A stretch of DNA of 64,000 nucleotides from Tetradesmus obliquus (GCA_030272155.1 CP126199.1:3274501-3338500), one strand, 5' to 3'; shown: positions 10,739-21,341, counted from the first letter of the stretch. Notes: generated from the letters alone by a model not told the origin. Numbers and translations are program-made.

Positions 10739-13468
10739 TCACTCGTGCAGCGCTCCAACCTCAAAAGTGACAGCCTCACTTGAGCCCGCAGCGCCAGGCA
10801 GCTGCACCGGCAGCCGTGCATACACGCCGCCTTGCGGGAACCATAGCGTCACAAGCGCATCATCGCCCACAGCTGCCAGGTTTGCAGCCTCCGCGGCGCC
10901 TCCTGCCTCGCCGGCTGCTGCTTCATCTGCTGGCGTGCCGCTGCCCCTGCTGCTGCTGCTGCTGCTGTTGTTAGATGCGTTCCAAGAGCTGATTACTGCA
11001 TGCAGTGTGCCTGCAAGCTGCTTTCGGTCTGCGTCCTGCTGCTCCTGGTGCCTGCACTGCAGCTGCTGCTGCTCGTCAGCGCTGTAGCGGTACGTCGTGC
11101 TGCTGTGCTGCAGGCTGGGCTGCTCTGACAGCTTTGACAGCAGGGAGGACAGGCTGGCACTGCTGCAGGGGAGTGCAGAGCAGCAGGGAGCGCACAAAGC
11201 AGGGCAGTAACAACAGCAGGACATGCACATCTTATTCAAGGAGAGTTCATCCTGTACATCGCACATAGTTCAGCTCAAAATGAGCGCTTCAGTTGTTTTG
11301 TGGCAGGGCACCATGCTCGGTGCAGCCGCTGGCTGCAACGATGAACACTGCTGCAACCATGTGCAGTGCTGAGCCTCGATGCACTTCTGCGCCTACATAC
11401 AGTGCTGCACTTGCAGCCACTCTCAAGAGCCAGCCACCCCACCCAGCATGGTACCTGCACATTGCTGCCTGCCAGCACGCCCAACCCCAACATTTCCAGA
11501 TCAAATTACGTGCTCAACCATTCGCGTGTCACACATAACAGCAGCTCACCTGTCCCTGCTGGGTGGCGTGACAGCAGGCAGCAGCACCCTCGCCAGGTCC
11601 TGCTTGGCGTGCCTGCCCGCAAGCTTGACGTCAACATTACAAAGTCAAACACTGTAGTCAACCAGCCAGCCGTCAAACGTAACAGCACCTCACCTGTCCC
11701 TGCTGGGTGGCGTGACAGCATGCAGCACCGCCTGCCTGCAGCCTCAACCCTAAGAAACCCTGACCAACAGCTGCACTCAAACATGTTATTTGACCAGCCA
11801 GCATTCAAATCCCACAACAGCTCACCTGTCCCTGCTAGGCGGCGTGGCAGCAGGCAGCAGCACCCTGCCCAGGTCCTCAGGCGGGGCCTCCAGCTGCAGT
11901 CAAACATAATGGTTGACCCAGCCAGCATTCAAATCCCACAACAGCTCACCTGTCCCTGCTAGGTGGCGTGACAGCAGGCAGCAGCACCCTGCCCAGGTCC
12001 TCAGGCGGGGCCAACAGCTGCAGTCAAACATACCGTTTGACCAGCCAGCATTCAAATCCCATAACAGCTCACCTGTCCCTGCTAGGTGGCGTGACAGCAG
12101 GCAGCAGCACCCAGGCAAGGTCCTCAGGCAGGGCGAACAGCTGCAGTCAAACATACCGTTTGACCAGCTAGCATTCAAATCCAACAACAGCTCACCTGTC
12201 CCTGCTGGGTGGCGTCACGGCAGCCAGCAGCACCCTGGCCAGATCCTCAGGCGGGGCCTCAGTTGGTGCAGCAGCCTTCTGCCAGCTGTAGCGGTGGCTG
12301 CTGAGCTTGCCACTGGCCCAGTCATACGCCACACCAAGTGTGGAGGCCTGCCACTCGCCAGCAGCATCAGGGTGCTGCGGCAGCAGCAGCAGCAGCAGCA
12401 GGAGCGGCAGTAGGTGGTGCCAAAGGTGCGGCAAGCATTGAAGGTGAGGACAGCATGTCGTCAGCACAGCGCAGCAGTGGCAGCCCGTGAGATCGCGTTG
12501 ACAACTACACAACGCGTTCAGCAGAATCTCATGTGAGCTGTAGCGGTGGCTGCTGAGCTTGCCGCTGGCCCAGTCATATGCCACACCGAGCGTGGAGGCC
12601 TGCCAGTCGCCAGCAGCATCAGGGTGCTGCGGCAGCGGAGCAGTGATGCGGTGGGCGGATACAACGAGTTAGACTGGATGGTCACATGTGGGTCCTGCCG
12701 GGTTGTAATGGAACCACGTAAAACTGTATAAGCCACAACATGTTGGAAACATCATGCCAGACGTGTACAAGTGGCCCACATGCAGCACACTGCTGTAGCG
12801 GTGGCTGCTGAGCTTGCCGCTGGCCCAGTCATACGCCACGCCAAGCGTAGAAGGCCTGTCAGTCGCCAGCAGCATCGGGGTGCTGCGGCAGCAGCGGCGG
12901 TGGGGTTACGGCAGCGTTTGTGCGGGACGCTTGCAGGTGAGCACGTGACATATCATCAGCACAGCAGTGGCAGCTGATGAGATCACGCTGACGCCTACTA
13001 CACCACGTGTTTCCAGCAGACGTCTTAAGTAAGTGTTGCGCAGCACAGCCACGCACGCAAGTTCTCACTATGAGCAGCACTGCGCTAAAAAGCAAAGCGA
13101 TGCCAGAACCTACTTGCAACTACCCTAACTGTAAAAGCGTAAGCTCTCACCGTGAGCAGCACCTCGAAGAACCAGTAGCTGCCTGGTGGTGACGCCGCAG
13201 CCAGCTCAGGCCCCCAGCTGCCAGGCAGTGCAGCATTCACAATGGCCACGCCGCTGCTGCTCAGCGGCAGCAGGCGCAGCACGCGGTGCAGGGCAGGCGC
13301 CTGGGACTGCCAGTCGGCCAGGGTGAGCTGGCAAGTCAGGCAGGCGAGAAAAAGCAGCAGCAGCGGCATCGATTATGGTGTTGGCCTCGCAGCGTTGCCA
13401 GGTGCAGCAGCAGCAGCCAGGTGTAGCAGCAGCAGCAGCCAGGTGTAGCAGCAGCAGCAGCCAGGTGT

Positions 13469-13504
<36 letters not shown>

Positions 13505-15534
13505 GTGGCAGCCTCGCCCTAACTTTTCCTGCAGGCAGTGCACCCATGTCATGCAGCACACAAGTGATGGACGTCAGAGCTCACTCACTCACTCACTCAT
13601 TCACTCACCGACAGCTGCGGGGACTCTGGTGAGAACACGAAGCATGTCGGGTGTGCAGCAAGCAGCCCCTGGTCCCACACCACGCTGGCGCCGTCAGCAA
13701 GCAGCGACCAAAACACCAGAGTCCTGGCCCCACCTGGTGCTCCTGGTGTGTGAATGGCCTACACAACCGCTTGACCCATTCTCTCCAGTTTGTGCAGCCA
13801 TGTGTTGCAGCTACAAGTAAGGCATCAAAATTCACTCAGTCACTCACTCACTCACTCACTCACTCACTCACTCACTCACTCATTCACTCACCGACAGCTG
13901 CGGGGACTCTGGTGAGAACACGAAGCAGGTCGGGTGTGCTGCAAGCAGCCCCTGGTCCCACACCACGCTGGCACCATCAGCGCTGAGCGCCCGGTCAGCA
14001 TGCGAGCCGCTGACATCAGTGCCCGATGCTGCGCGCTGCTTGAGGGTGACGCTGGCGCCGCTGGCAGTGAAGTAGCGGATGTCAACAGCAGATGGAACCT
14101 CGGACTGCTGGCCTGCATTGCAGCAGGGGGGGGGGGGGGGGAGGCATGCCAGGCTGTTGTTACAAGTATGTTACAAGTATGAGGCACTTTGTGGTAGCTG
14201 CTGCTGGCAGTGAAGTAGCGGACGTCGACAGCAGATGGAACCTCGGACTGCTGGCCTGCATTGCAGCAGGGCAGGGTAGCGGTAAAATCCAGGGGTGCAG
14301 AGGCATGAGAAGCACCAGCGTAGTACAGTACATAAGGCTTCCGGCTGACACGGCAGCAATGCTGCTGCTGCGCAGCAAATGTGAGTGGGTCCCAGGCCAG
14401 CCTTTCTAGCTTGTTGAACGGACACACCTGGAAGAGTCCTAGGACACTAACGCCGCTGCTGTGCCAGTGCTGCTTGCCACTGTATTGTGCACTGCCACCA
14501 GCACCTGCCCAACACAGGGCCTCACCTGGTGTGATGGCCCCCTCCTGCTGCTGCTGCTGGGCAGATCCTGCTGCATCCGGCTCCGCCAGCGCAGCCCTCC
14601 ACAGGTGCAGGATGGCACCCCTGCCTGCCACGCTGGCCTCGCTGTTGCTGGGCCCCGTGTGCATGACAAACTCGCCCAGGCGGCCACACCAGGAGCTGAT
14701 GGTGTTTGATGATGATAGGCATAACAACACCATGTGTGGCAGCAGCAGCAGCAGCAGCAGGAGGCGCACGTGAGCCAAGTGGGGGGAGAAAGTGGCCTGA
14801 CTGGTATGCAGATACAGCAGAGGTGTTGCCACTTTCCGCAGGTGACTGCAGCGCTTTGCAGAGCAGCTGGCTTGCTGCAGCAGGACTTCAGACGGAGTGC
14901 ATGCACAATGACATACTGCATTTACAGGTATGTTACAGGAATGGTTTGCCAACGCCTTGGTAGAGGTGGCAGTAGCAGTGTGCATGTAACCTGGCATCGT
15001 ATTTGGTCCCAAGCCTCTCACCTAGCATTCAGGCCTGGCATAGTGGTGAGCAGCGTTGACCAGTGGTCAAAGCGCTGTAGCGGCTCCCAGCCTTGCATGC
15101 TGCTGCTGCTCTGTGCACCGCCCTGCTGCTGGGATTCTGCTTGGAAGTGAACCCTAGTGCAGCGCCCAAGCCTGCTGCTGCTGCTGACCTGGCAGTGCCG
15201 AGGGCTGCGTAGGTGGCTGGATGGACTGTGACGTGTCGCTATTCCACGGTTCTTTGGCCTCTGGATAGCTGCTTGCTGCGTGTGTGCCTTGCCCAACAGC
15301 ATTGTGAGGGTTTGGACCTGCAATTGCCAACTGCTGCCCTTGGAGAGATGGTATGTACGCAAAAGCAGTAAAAGTCGTTGAACTTGATGTGTACAGGTGC
15401 ATCAGCGGCTCAAAGCATGGTTGTAACGCCTCATTAGTCACTTCGCATGAACAACTGACCGATGAACTCGTTGTACTCACAACGGCCCGGTTTGCTGCCG
15501 ATCCACTGACAGCTGCATGCAACTTGTCTTTCAA
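10739..15534 (-). CDS. Uncharacterised protein, at least six exons; 3' half resolved
   Basis: The four last exons join in phase: 14112-13892, 13327-13151, 12374-12196 and 11162-10739 (TGA at 10739). They encode VPSAVDIRYFTASGASVTLK, then LTLADWQSQAPALHRVLRLL … GSYWFFEVLL, then TLGVAYDWASGKLSSHRYSW, then a Ser/Gln/Ala-rich linker and the C-terminal LVTLWFPQGGVYARLPVQLP. Likely upstream exons are about 14730-14526 (WCGRLGEFVMHTG, AILHLWRAALAEPD), about 15150-15022 (FDHWSTLLTTMPGLN) and 15534-15190, but I could not join these in phase. The order of a W-rich N-terminus, a YDW/R segment and a 'PQG…LP' C-terminus faintly recalls DUF3598/CpcS-like lipocalin proteins; treat that as a hint only. Every resolved intron carries exon-edge echoes. 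Confidence 0.55.
11545..12262 (-). repeat. Six-copy ladder of one exon end and its donor
   Basis: On the minus strand the end of exon 12374-12196 (…PPSRD plus ACAG|GTGAGCTG) recurs downstream with donors at about 12068, 11945, 11821, 11689 and 11545. Spacings are 123, 123, 124, 132 and 144 bp. Each copy has ~70 bases of exon and ~50 of intron. Most are over 90% alike by eye; the lower-coordinate ones are more diverged. Confidence 0.92.
12287..12895 (-). repeat. Three copies of the 5' part of the same exon with acceptor
   Basis: The acceptor (CCGCAG|CACCC) and first ~95 bases of exon 12374-12196 recur upstream, ending near 12625 and 12885, with shared blocks at 12287, 12539 and 12793 (about 252 bp apart). 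The uppermost copy has an in-frame TGA after AAGD. The middle copy keeps the frame TLGVAYDWASGKLSSHRYS. Confidence 0.88.
13411..13503 (-). repeat. CTG-rich tract near an acceptor
   Basis: The plus strand carries CAG runs interrupted three times by a CAGGTGTAG motif, so the transcript has CTG runs about 80 bases before the acceptor at 13327. Confidence 0.7.
13577..13895 (-). repeat. Echo of exon 14112-13892 end, with (CACT)n tracts
   Basis: About 100 bases of the exon end, including donor TCG|GTGAGTG, are repeated with the donor at 13609 instead of 13892. Both copies have a CACT/AGTG tetranucleotide tract right after the donor (13577-13604 and 13831-13889), so the tract was copied or has expanded with the unit. 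Confidence 0.85.
14060..14270 (-). repeat. Echo of the start of exon 14112-13892
   Basis: The acceptor (AATGCAG|GCCAGCAG) and about 55 exon bases (VPSAVDxRYFTAS) occur at 14112 and again at 14255, 143 bp upstream. A 16-base G run (plus strand, 14126-14141) lies just above the inner acceptor and is read as a C run in the transcript. Confidence 0.85.
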
Positions 15535-15884
15535 GCGTGCCGTTTAAAGTGCAACTCTACGGCCAGCAAACCCAAATCCTCGTACTCCCGCCTTGGCTGT
15601 TGCACAGTCTAGGCAGCACAGGAATCCCATGCTGGCCCAGCACCGCATGAAGGTCAACAGCCTTACTACTGCTAGTTGCAGGGTAAGCGATACGCGTGCT
15701 TCTGGCAGCGACAGCTGCTGCTAGACATGAAGAGCTGTTCCCAGCTACTGCTGACCTGGCACCTTGTGCTCTGTACTCTTCTGCTGTGCAGCCTCCTGCA
15801 GAGCTGTATAACCTGCACAATCGTCCGCACAGGCGGCCTCTGCAGGTGGCAGCGTTCCAGGCAGAGCAAGCTCAGACCAGCAGC

Positions 15885-18800
15885 ATGGCAACAGAGCAAG
15901 GCAGCAGCAGCAAGCCAGCGCGCCTGTCATCCACAGATTTGTTTGATGCGATGTGCACAATGCTCGGAGGGCTTGAGGAGAGGTGTGCACCTTATGTCAA
16001 CGCGTAGACACAGCACAGTGTCAGGGGGTACATGAAGCCGCGCTAAGAAAGGCTACATGCATTTGCAATGCTGCACCAAAGTGCTGTGCCTTCTGCTCCT
16101 GTGCGAGCTTGTTAGTATGCTTGCACAGAGCTCCTGCACCCATTTATTTGACGACAAAGACCACCACAGCTCCAGATCCCCGCTGCTTTCTCATGCAGCG
16201 TCTTCCAGTGCGGGATATGACGCCCTATTCACCTGAAAGCTTGCGTATTTCCGCTGCCGCTGCTGCTGCTGCTGCCAGCCGCTTGGTGGGTTATGCTGGC
16301 CAGTGGCGCACCTGGGATGTGGGCACTGACCCAGCCAGCCCCCCTGCGCTGATCGATGACAGCGTCAACATCCGGCTCTGGCGTATCACTGGTGAGCAGC
16401 AGCAGCAGCAGCAGCGGCAGCAGCAGCAAACTGTAGCGGAACTGCACCACAAGAACGGCGCAGCCAGCGTGCATTGCTGCATCATGTGCTGCGCGCATGT
16501 GGGCTGCCCATCAACTGCTGTGCCCCGGCACCATGCGGCTTGTCGCTTGCAGCTGCTGCTCCCCCAAGCATGAGCACGCCGCGATGCTCACAACTGCTTA
16601 CGACGGCCTTGCATTGCACTTTGCAAATGTCTTTGCTTGACACCAACTGTAACAAGCATTCTTATGGTTACACCCTCGACTGCTGCAGCTCCAAACAGCA
16701 ATCAGCGTTTGCAATTCCTGCAGATGCTGCGGCCTGCACACGCACACATGTACGCACAGCTTGCTGCCGCACAATGCTTGATGCATATGCTGCATCGCGC
16801 AGCGTGAAGCAGGCCAACCTGTACAGGGCGCCTGCCAAGATGGCGGGGCCCTTGTATCATGCAGCTGGTCACATCCAGGTTGCGCTTTACTCACAGCAAC
16901 CAGCACTAGCACCTCTGCACTCACGTTGCAGTCGAACTGCCTGCTCTCGAAATGCCTGATGCTGCAGATGCCACACAGCGCAGTGTGAAGCAGGCCAACC
17001 TGCACCAGGCACCAGCCAAGATGGCGGGGCCCTCCACTGCTGCACCTTCAAAAGTTCAGGTTGCACTTGCACTGTATCTACTCTGCCTGCTGTTGCTGCT
17101 GCATGTGCAGATGCCACACAGCGCAGTGTGAAGCAGGCCAACCTGTACCAGGCACCCGCCAAGATGGCCGGGCCCTCCACGCGCTTCCTGCCCTACCTCA
17201 CCGGCAACGCCATGAGCGGGCGGCCTGACGGCTACGGGCTGCGCGTATGGGAGTTCAAACCCGACAGCGACCTCATCAACGTAAGCAGGGCGACGTTACC
17301 ACAGCTCTGTGCGTCTATGTTGTTGCTGTAGAGCAGCTTTCTTGGGCTTCTTTCAAGTGTACCTGTGAGGGTCTGTGTGCAAAACATGTTTGCAGCATAC
17401 AGTTTGCGTACACGTATGTAAGCTTCAAATGCAGCCGGTTGCATTTGTGGGTCTCAATAGCAGTGGCTGGGAGGCCTGACGGCTACGGGCTGCGCGTGTG
17501 GGAGTTCAAGCCAGACAGCGACTTGATCAACGTGAGTGGGAATCGCCTCTTGCAGCTGTGTACGTATGCAGCTCATGGCCAGCTGTTGTTGGTTAAGTTT
17601 GGGTGTATGGGAGTTCAAACCGGACAGCGACTTGATCAACGTGAGGAAGGCCGCGCAGCTGCAGAGTGGTTGGCCTTGAATGGAGCGTATGTATGTGTGT
17701 GTGTGCTTTTTTGCAGCAGGCAGTTGGGTTGGTTGCGTCTTTGAGAGCACTGCAGTGCCTGCAAGCACGGCGCCACCTGCAGCATGCCTGCACCATCACT
17801 CATTGGAGAAAGCGTTCACAGCACCAGCCGTTCCCACTGGCGCTGCGAGAACCGCTGCACCATGCCAACAGCCTGTCCCAACTCCTCTCTCCGCCCTGCA
17901 CGTCTGCACGTGCAGCCGGATGCGTCCGTGTGGCGCGGCAACCCTCAGCTGGCTGAGCGCAGCTCGCTACCACCAGCTTGTCTCAACCCTGATCGCCAAT
18001 GCGCAAAAATGTGTACATGCACTTTGTTGTCTGCACAAGCACCCAAAAGCTCTGCCAGCAGCATCACTGACTATGCCAAGCCAATTGACGCCACAGCATG
18101 TGTTGCATCATGTCGATGCCTGCCTGCACGTGCAGCCTGATGCGTCCGTGTGGCGCGGCAACCCTCAACTGGCTGAGCGCAGCATGCGCGTGCTGACTGT
18201 GTCGGGTCGCGCCACCACCATCATCAACGGCGCGCTGCCCTCGGGCTTTGAAGAGGGGCACCAGCCGCGCTTCTGGGTGCTGGAGTTCATCATCAAGGTG
18301 CGCGGCTGTCATTTGTTCATCTGTGACAATATTTTCCTTTGATTTGTTGGTGCAAATGCCTCTGGGTGCTGGAGTTCATCATCAAGGTGTGCGGCTGTCA
18401 TTCTGTTCGTTTATTGTGGTGTTGGTTTCTGGGAGGTGTCATTGCTTCTGGTTGCTTGAGTTTCCCTTTCAAGGTGCGCGGCTGTCACTTGCTCATTTGT
18501 TGCAGTGTCAGATGTGTTTCAGAGGTGCCATTGCTTGTGGGTGCTGGAGTCCATGAAATGATCAACAGGTGCGCGGCCCTAACTTGCTCCAACCTACACA
18601 ACCTGTGACTGCCACATGTAGCTAGGGAGAAGATGTATGTCGTGAGGTGTTTGTACACACATCTCACGCCAGACGTCTTCTTTCCAGCTTCAAGCAGCCC
18701 AGCTGCCACAGCAGCATCCAGCGCACGCAGTGGTCTCTGCTGCAACGGCTGCTGCTGCCCTGTGTCGCGGCCTGCTTGCTTTCCACCATCATTCCTGTTT

Positions 18801-21203
18801 TGAACAGGCGGGTGCTGACGAACGCCGCTGGTCCAGCATGACATGGTACATGTTGGGAGTGCAATCTGTGTGTGCCATTTTGCATGGTGCCAGGACCCAC
18901 ATGTATCGTTACACCTCTCCTTTGTAACCGCTGCATGTACCCGCTGTCCCTTTTCTTATTTTTCTTTTTTGTGCTGTGTCACTGCAGGAGGTGGGTGCTA
19001 GCGACCGCCGCTGGTCTAACATGGACTGGGTTTAGGCGGCCGCCGCTGGTCTAACCCCTAACCCCTAACCCTAAACCCTACGATCATTGGGACGGCTGCC
19101 TTTGCACCTGCTGCAGGTACTAACCGTCTGTTGTTTCCCTATTCCTTTCTCCTGTTTCACTACAAGAGGCGGGTGCTGATGACCGGCGCTGGTCCAGTAT
19201 GAATTGGTACGATCATTCGGACCGCTGCCTTTGCACCCGCTGCATGTATTAACCGTCTGCTTTTGCCCTCTTTTCTCTGTCACTGCAGGAGGCAGGTGCT
19301 GATGACCGGTGCTGGTCCAGTATGAATTGGTACGAATCAGCAGTGCTGCATTTGCACCCCGCTACATGCGATTTCTGTCTTTCTGTTGCTGCAGGAGGCG
19401 GGTGCTGACGACCGGCGCTGGTCTAGCATGAACTGGTACGAGCTGGGGGCCCTGGTGGTCAACCGCTCCATCAATGAGGACAATGCGGTGCTGCCTGATG
19501 ACCTGGAGACACGGCACATCGACCCAAAAGACTTCCCTTTTGCGCCACGCAGGGACAGGTGAGTGATGATGAGCCGCGGGCGTTGACAGGGACAGGTGAG
19601 TGATGATGAGCCGCGGGCGTTGACAGGGACAGGTGAGTGATGATGAGCCGCGGGCGTTGACAGGGACAGGTGAGTGATGATGAGCCGCGGGCGTTGACAG
19701 GGACAGGTGAGTGATGATGAGCCGCGGGCGTTGACAGGGACAGGTGAGTGATGATGAGCCGCGGGCGTTGACAGGGACAGGTGAGTGATGATGAGCCGCC
19801 GGCGTTGACAGGGACAGGTGAGTGATGATGAGCCGCCGGCGTTGACAGGGACAGGTGAGTGATGATGAGCCGCGGGCGTTGACAGGGACAGGTGAGTGAT
19901 GATGAGCCGCGGGCGTTGACAGGGACAGGTGAGTGATGATGAGCCGCGGGCGTTGACAGGGACAGGTGAGTGATGATGAGCCGCGGGCGTTGACAGGGAC
20001 AGGTGAGTGATGATGAGCCGCGGGCGTTGACAGGGACAGGTGAGTGATGATGAGCCGCGGGCGTTGACAGGGACAGGTGAGTGATGATGAGCCGCGGGCG
20101 TTGACAGGGACAGGTGAGTGATGATGAGCCGCGGGCGTTGACAGGGACAGGTGAGTGATGATGAGCCGCGGGCGTTGACAGGGACAGGTGAGTGATGATG
20201 AGCCGCGGGCGTTGACAGGGACAGGTGAGTGATGATGAGCCGCGGGCGTTGACAGGGACAGGTGAGTGATGATGAGCCGCGGGCGTTGACAAGCCGAGTG
20301 CGGGGTGCTGCTGCATGCAGCAGGGGATGCACAGGTGTGATCTGTCACCTGCTGCTATTGTGTCAGCAACGCTAGGCAGCAACAGACAGGGGCACCGCAG
20401 TGCAAAACAAAGTGGCTCTACAAGCCTCAGACAGCAAGTGCATTGATGGGGCACCTGCCTCTTGCACACGACTCGCCGCCGTGGTGCCTGTGCCTGTTTC
20501 CCTGCAGTGTATTGGAAGATGTTGATGACTAAGTGCTGCGCCAGGGCCGCAATAGCCCAACAGATAGCGGCACACTGGCAATTGATAGCAGCGGATCTGA
20601 GCGTCACAGTCTGAGACAGCAACCATTGACGCTGCATCTGCCCCGCTGCCTGTATGTCTTTCTTTGCAGCATGCTGGAAGATGTCGATGACTATGTGCTG
20701 CGCCAGGGCCGCGTGAGCCCAACAGGCACCGCCACACGCTTTGAATATGATTCAAATGGCAGCCTCACCAGCAGCAGCAGCCCCTGCAGCTGGTCTCTCG
20801 GCGCTGCAGCAGCAGCAGGTGGCAACAATGCCGCTGCTGCTGCTGCTGGCGCGCTGGTGTACCAGGCCTACCCTGACATGAGCTACTGCAGGGTGCCGCG
20901 CAGCCTGAAGGAGCTGCTGGAGGGCGGGGGGCAGCCCAGCGTGGTGTTTGAGGGAGGCAGCGTGCTCAGGTGCGTGATTGTCTGTGGTGGGAGCCGGCAC
21001 ACAGGCTCGTGACCAGTTACTCAGTGTGCCTTGTCTTCTGAGCTTGAAGTTGCGGCTAGTTTAGGCAAGTGGTAGCATCTGTTTTGTCACGGCACATGCT
21101 CCATGACAACTGTAATAACTGCTTATCCCGCTCATTCCTCAGTAGAAGTGCACGGAGCTTTTTGGCAGGCGTCATGGCAAACGTGTGCTGCTGCTGGTGC
21201 TGG

Positions 21204-21236
<33 letters not shown>

Positions 21237-21341
21237 AGGGACGGCTCGCTGGGCCGCTGGCTGCTGGAGTACAGCACTGCAGGCGACAGGCTGATCAAGG
21301 CGGCAACATACGAGCTCTATCCGGCAGCACAGTCAGCTTGA
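15885..21341 (+). CDS. Uncharacterised conserved-looking protein, 369 aa
   Basis: Seven exons close perfectly in phase: 15885-15982, 16279-16391, 17111-17280, 18136-18297, 19395-19558, 20670-20969 and 21239-21341. The protein begins MATEQGSSSKPARLSSTDLF and has Trp-rich, globular segments (GYAGQWRTWDVGTD, GLRVWEFKPDSDLIN, PRFWVLEFIIK, RRWSSMNWYELGALVVNRS), then EDVDDYVLRQGRVSPTGT, a low-complexity loop, SYCRVPRSLKELLEGGG and the C-terminus GRWLLEYSTAGDRLIKAATY. No signal peptide, membrane helix or catalytic motif is evident. The alternation of W and charged residues suggests a mostly beta fold, but I cannot name the family. Almost every intron contains copies of the neighbouring exon edges. 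Confidence 0.75.
16788..17175 (+). repeat. Three copies of the start of exon 3 (369-aa gene)
   Basis: The start of exon 17111-17280 (DATQRSVKQANLYQAPAKMA) is preceded by a near-perfect copy from 16968 with its own CTGCAG acceptor (143 bp away) and an older one around 16788-16852 (a further 181 bp). Only the third copy continues into the long open exon. Confidence 0.92.
17232..17642 (+). repeat. Three copies of the end of exon 3 (369-aa gene)
   Basis: The exon end encoding GLRVWEFKPDSDLIN plus donor (17280) recurs with donors at 17531 and 17640. The donor hexamer differs in each copy (GTAAGC, GTGAGT, GTGAGG), so the copies are not a sequencing artefact. Confidence 0.92.
17916..18185 (+). repeat. 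Two copies of the start of exon 4 (369-aa gene)
   Basis: The acceptor GTGCAG and about 50 bases encoding PDASVWRGNPQLAERS occur at 17916 and at the true exon start 18136. Confidence 0.9.
18265..18570 (+). repeat. Four copies of the end of exon 4 (369-aa gene)
   Basis: The true donor after VLEFIIK is at 18297. Decaying copies have donors at 18386, 18473 and 18568, spaced 89, 87 and 95 bp, each followed by a GTGxGCGGC motif. Confidence 0.82.
18801..19440 (+). repeat. Five-copy ladder of the start of exon 5, with telomeric insert
   Basis: The start of exon 19395-19558 (EAGADDRRWSSMNWYE) is preceded by four copies, aligned at about 18808, 18991, 19169 and 19292. Spacings are 183, 178, 123 and 106 bp. 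Between the second and third copies lies a telomere-like tract. Confidence 0.9.
19051..19080 (+). repeat. Interstitial telomere-like repeat
   Basis: Thirty bases consist of CTAACCC-type units ending with CCTAAACCC, the C-rich strand of plant/algal telomere repeats. It joins a second copy of the block CGCCGCTGGTCTAAC, so the junction shares the bases CTAAC with both sides. Confidence 0.8.
19550..20289 (+). repeat. Minisatellite of 20 x 37 bp, each unit with a 5' splice site
   Basis: The unit begins CAGGGACAG|GTGAGTGATG and ends CGGGCGTTGA. The array is 740 bp, exactly 20 units. The first unit contains the true end and donor of exon 5 (donor after 19558). Two adjacent units near 19800-19840 carry CCGCC where the rest have CCGCG. 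Reading past the first donor meets TGA at once, so only that donor keeps the frame. Confidence 0.96.
20508..20725 (+). repeat. Echo of the start of exon 6, with an in-frame stop
   Basis: The true exon starts at 20670 (SMLEDVDDYVLRQGR). A copy begins after a good acceptor at 20508 and encodes SVLEDVDD then TAA. The two are 162 bp apart. Confidence 0.9.

Noticed and set aside
11545..12262. Tandemly duplicated coding exons giving a repeat protein
   Set aside because: The copies lack acceptors and carry only the exon end and donor. Joining them would break phase.
13888..15021. Minus-strand 377-codon frame
   Set aside because: It runs across real exons and introns in a different frame. The exon joins with matching phase lie in other frames, and echoes inflate its length.
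19550..20289. CRISPR-like array
   Set aside because: The 37-bp units are directly tandem with no variable spacers, and each carries a 5' splice site at an exon end.
19337..20637. Three long minus-strand frames of 328-388 codons with repeated HHSPVPVNARGSS
   Set aside because: They are products of the 37-bp minisatellite being open in all frames on that strand. The plus strand carries a phase-consistent gene.
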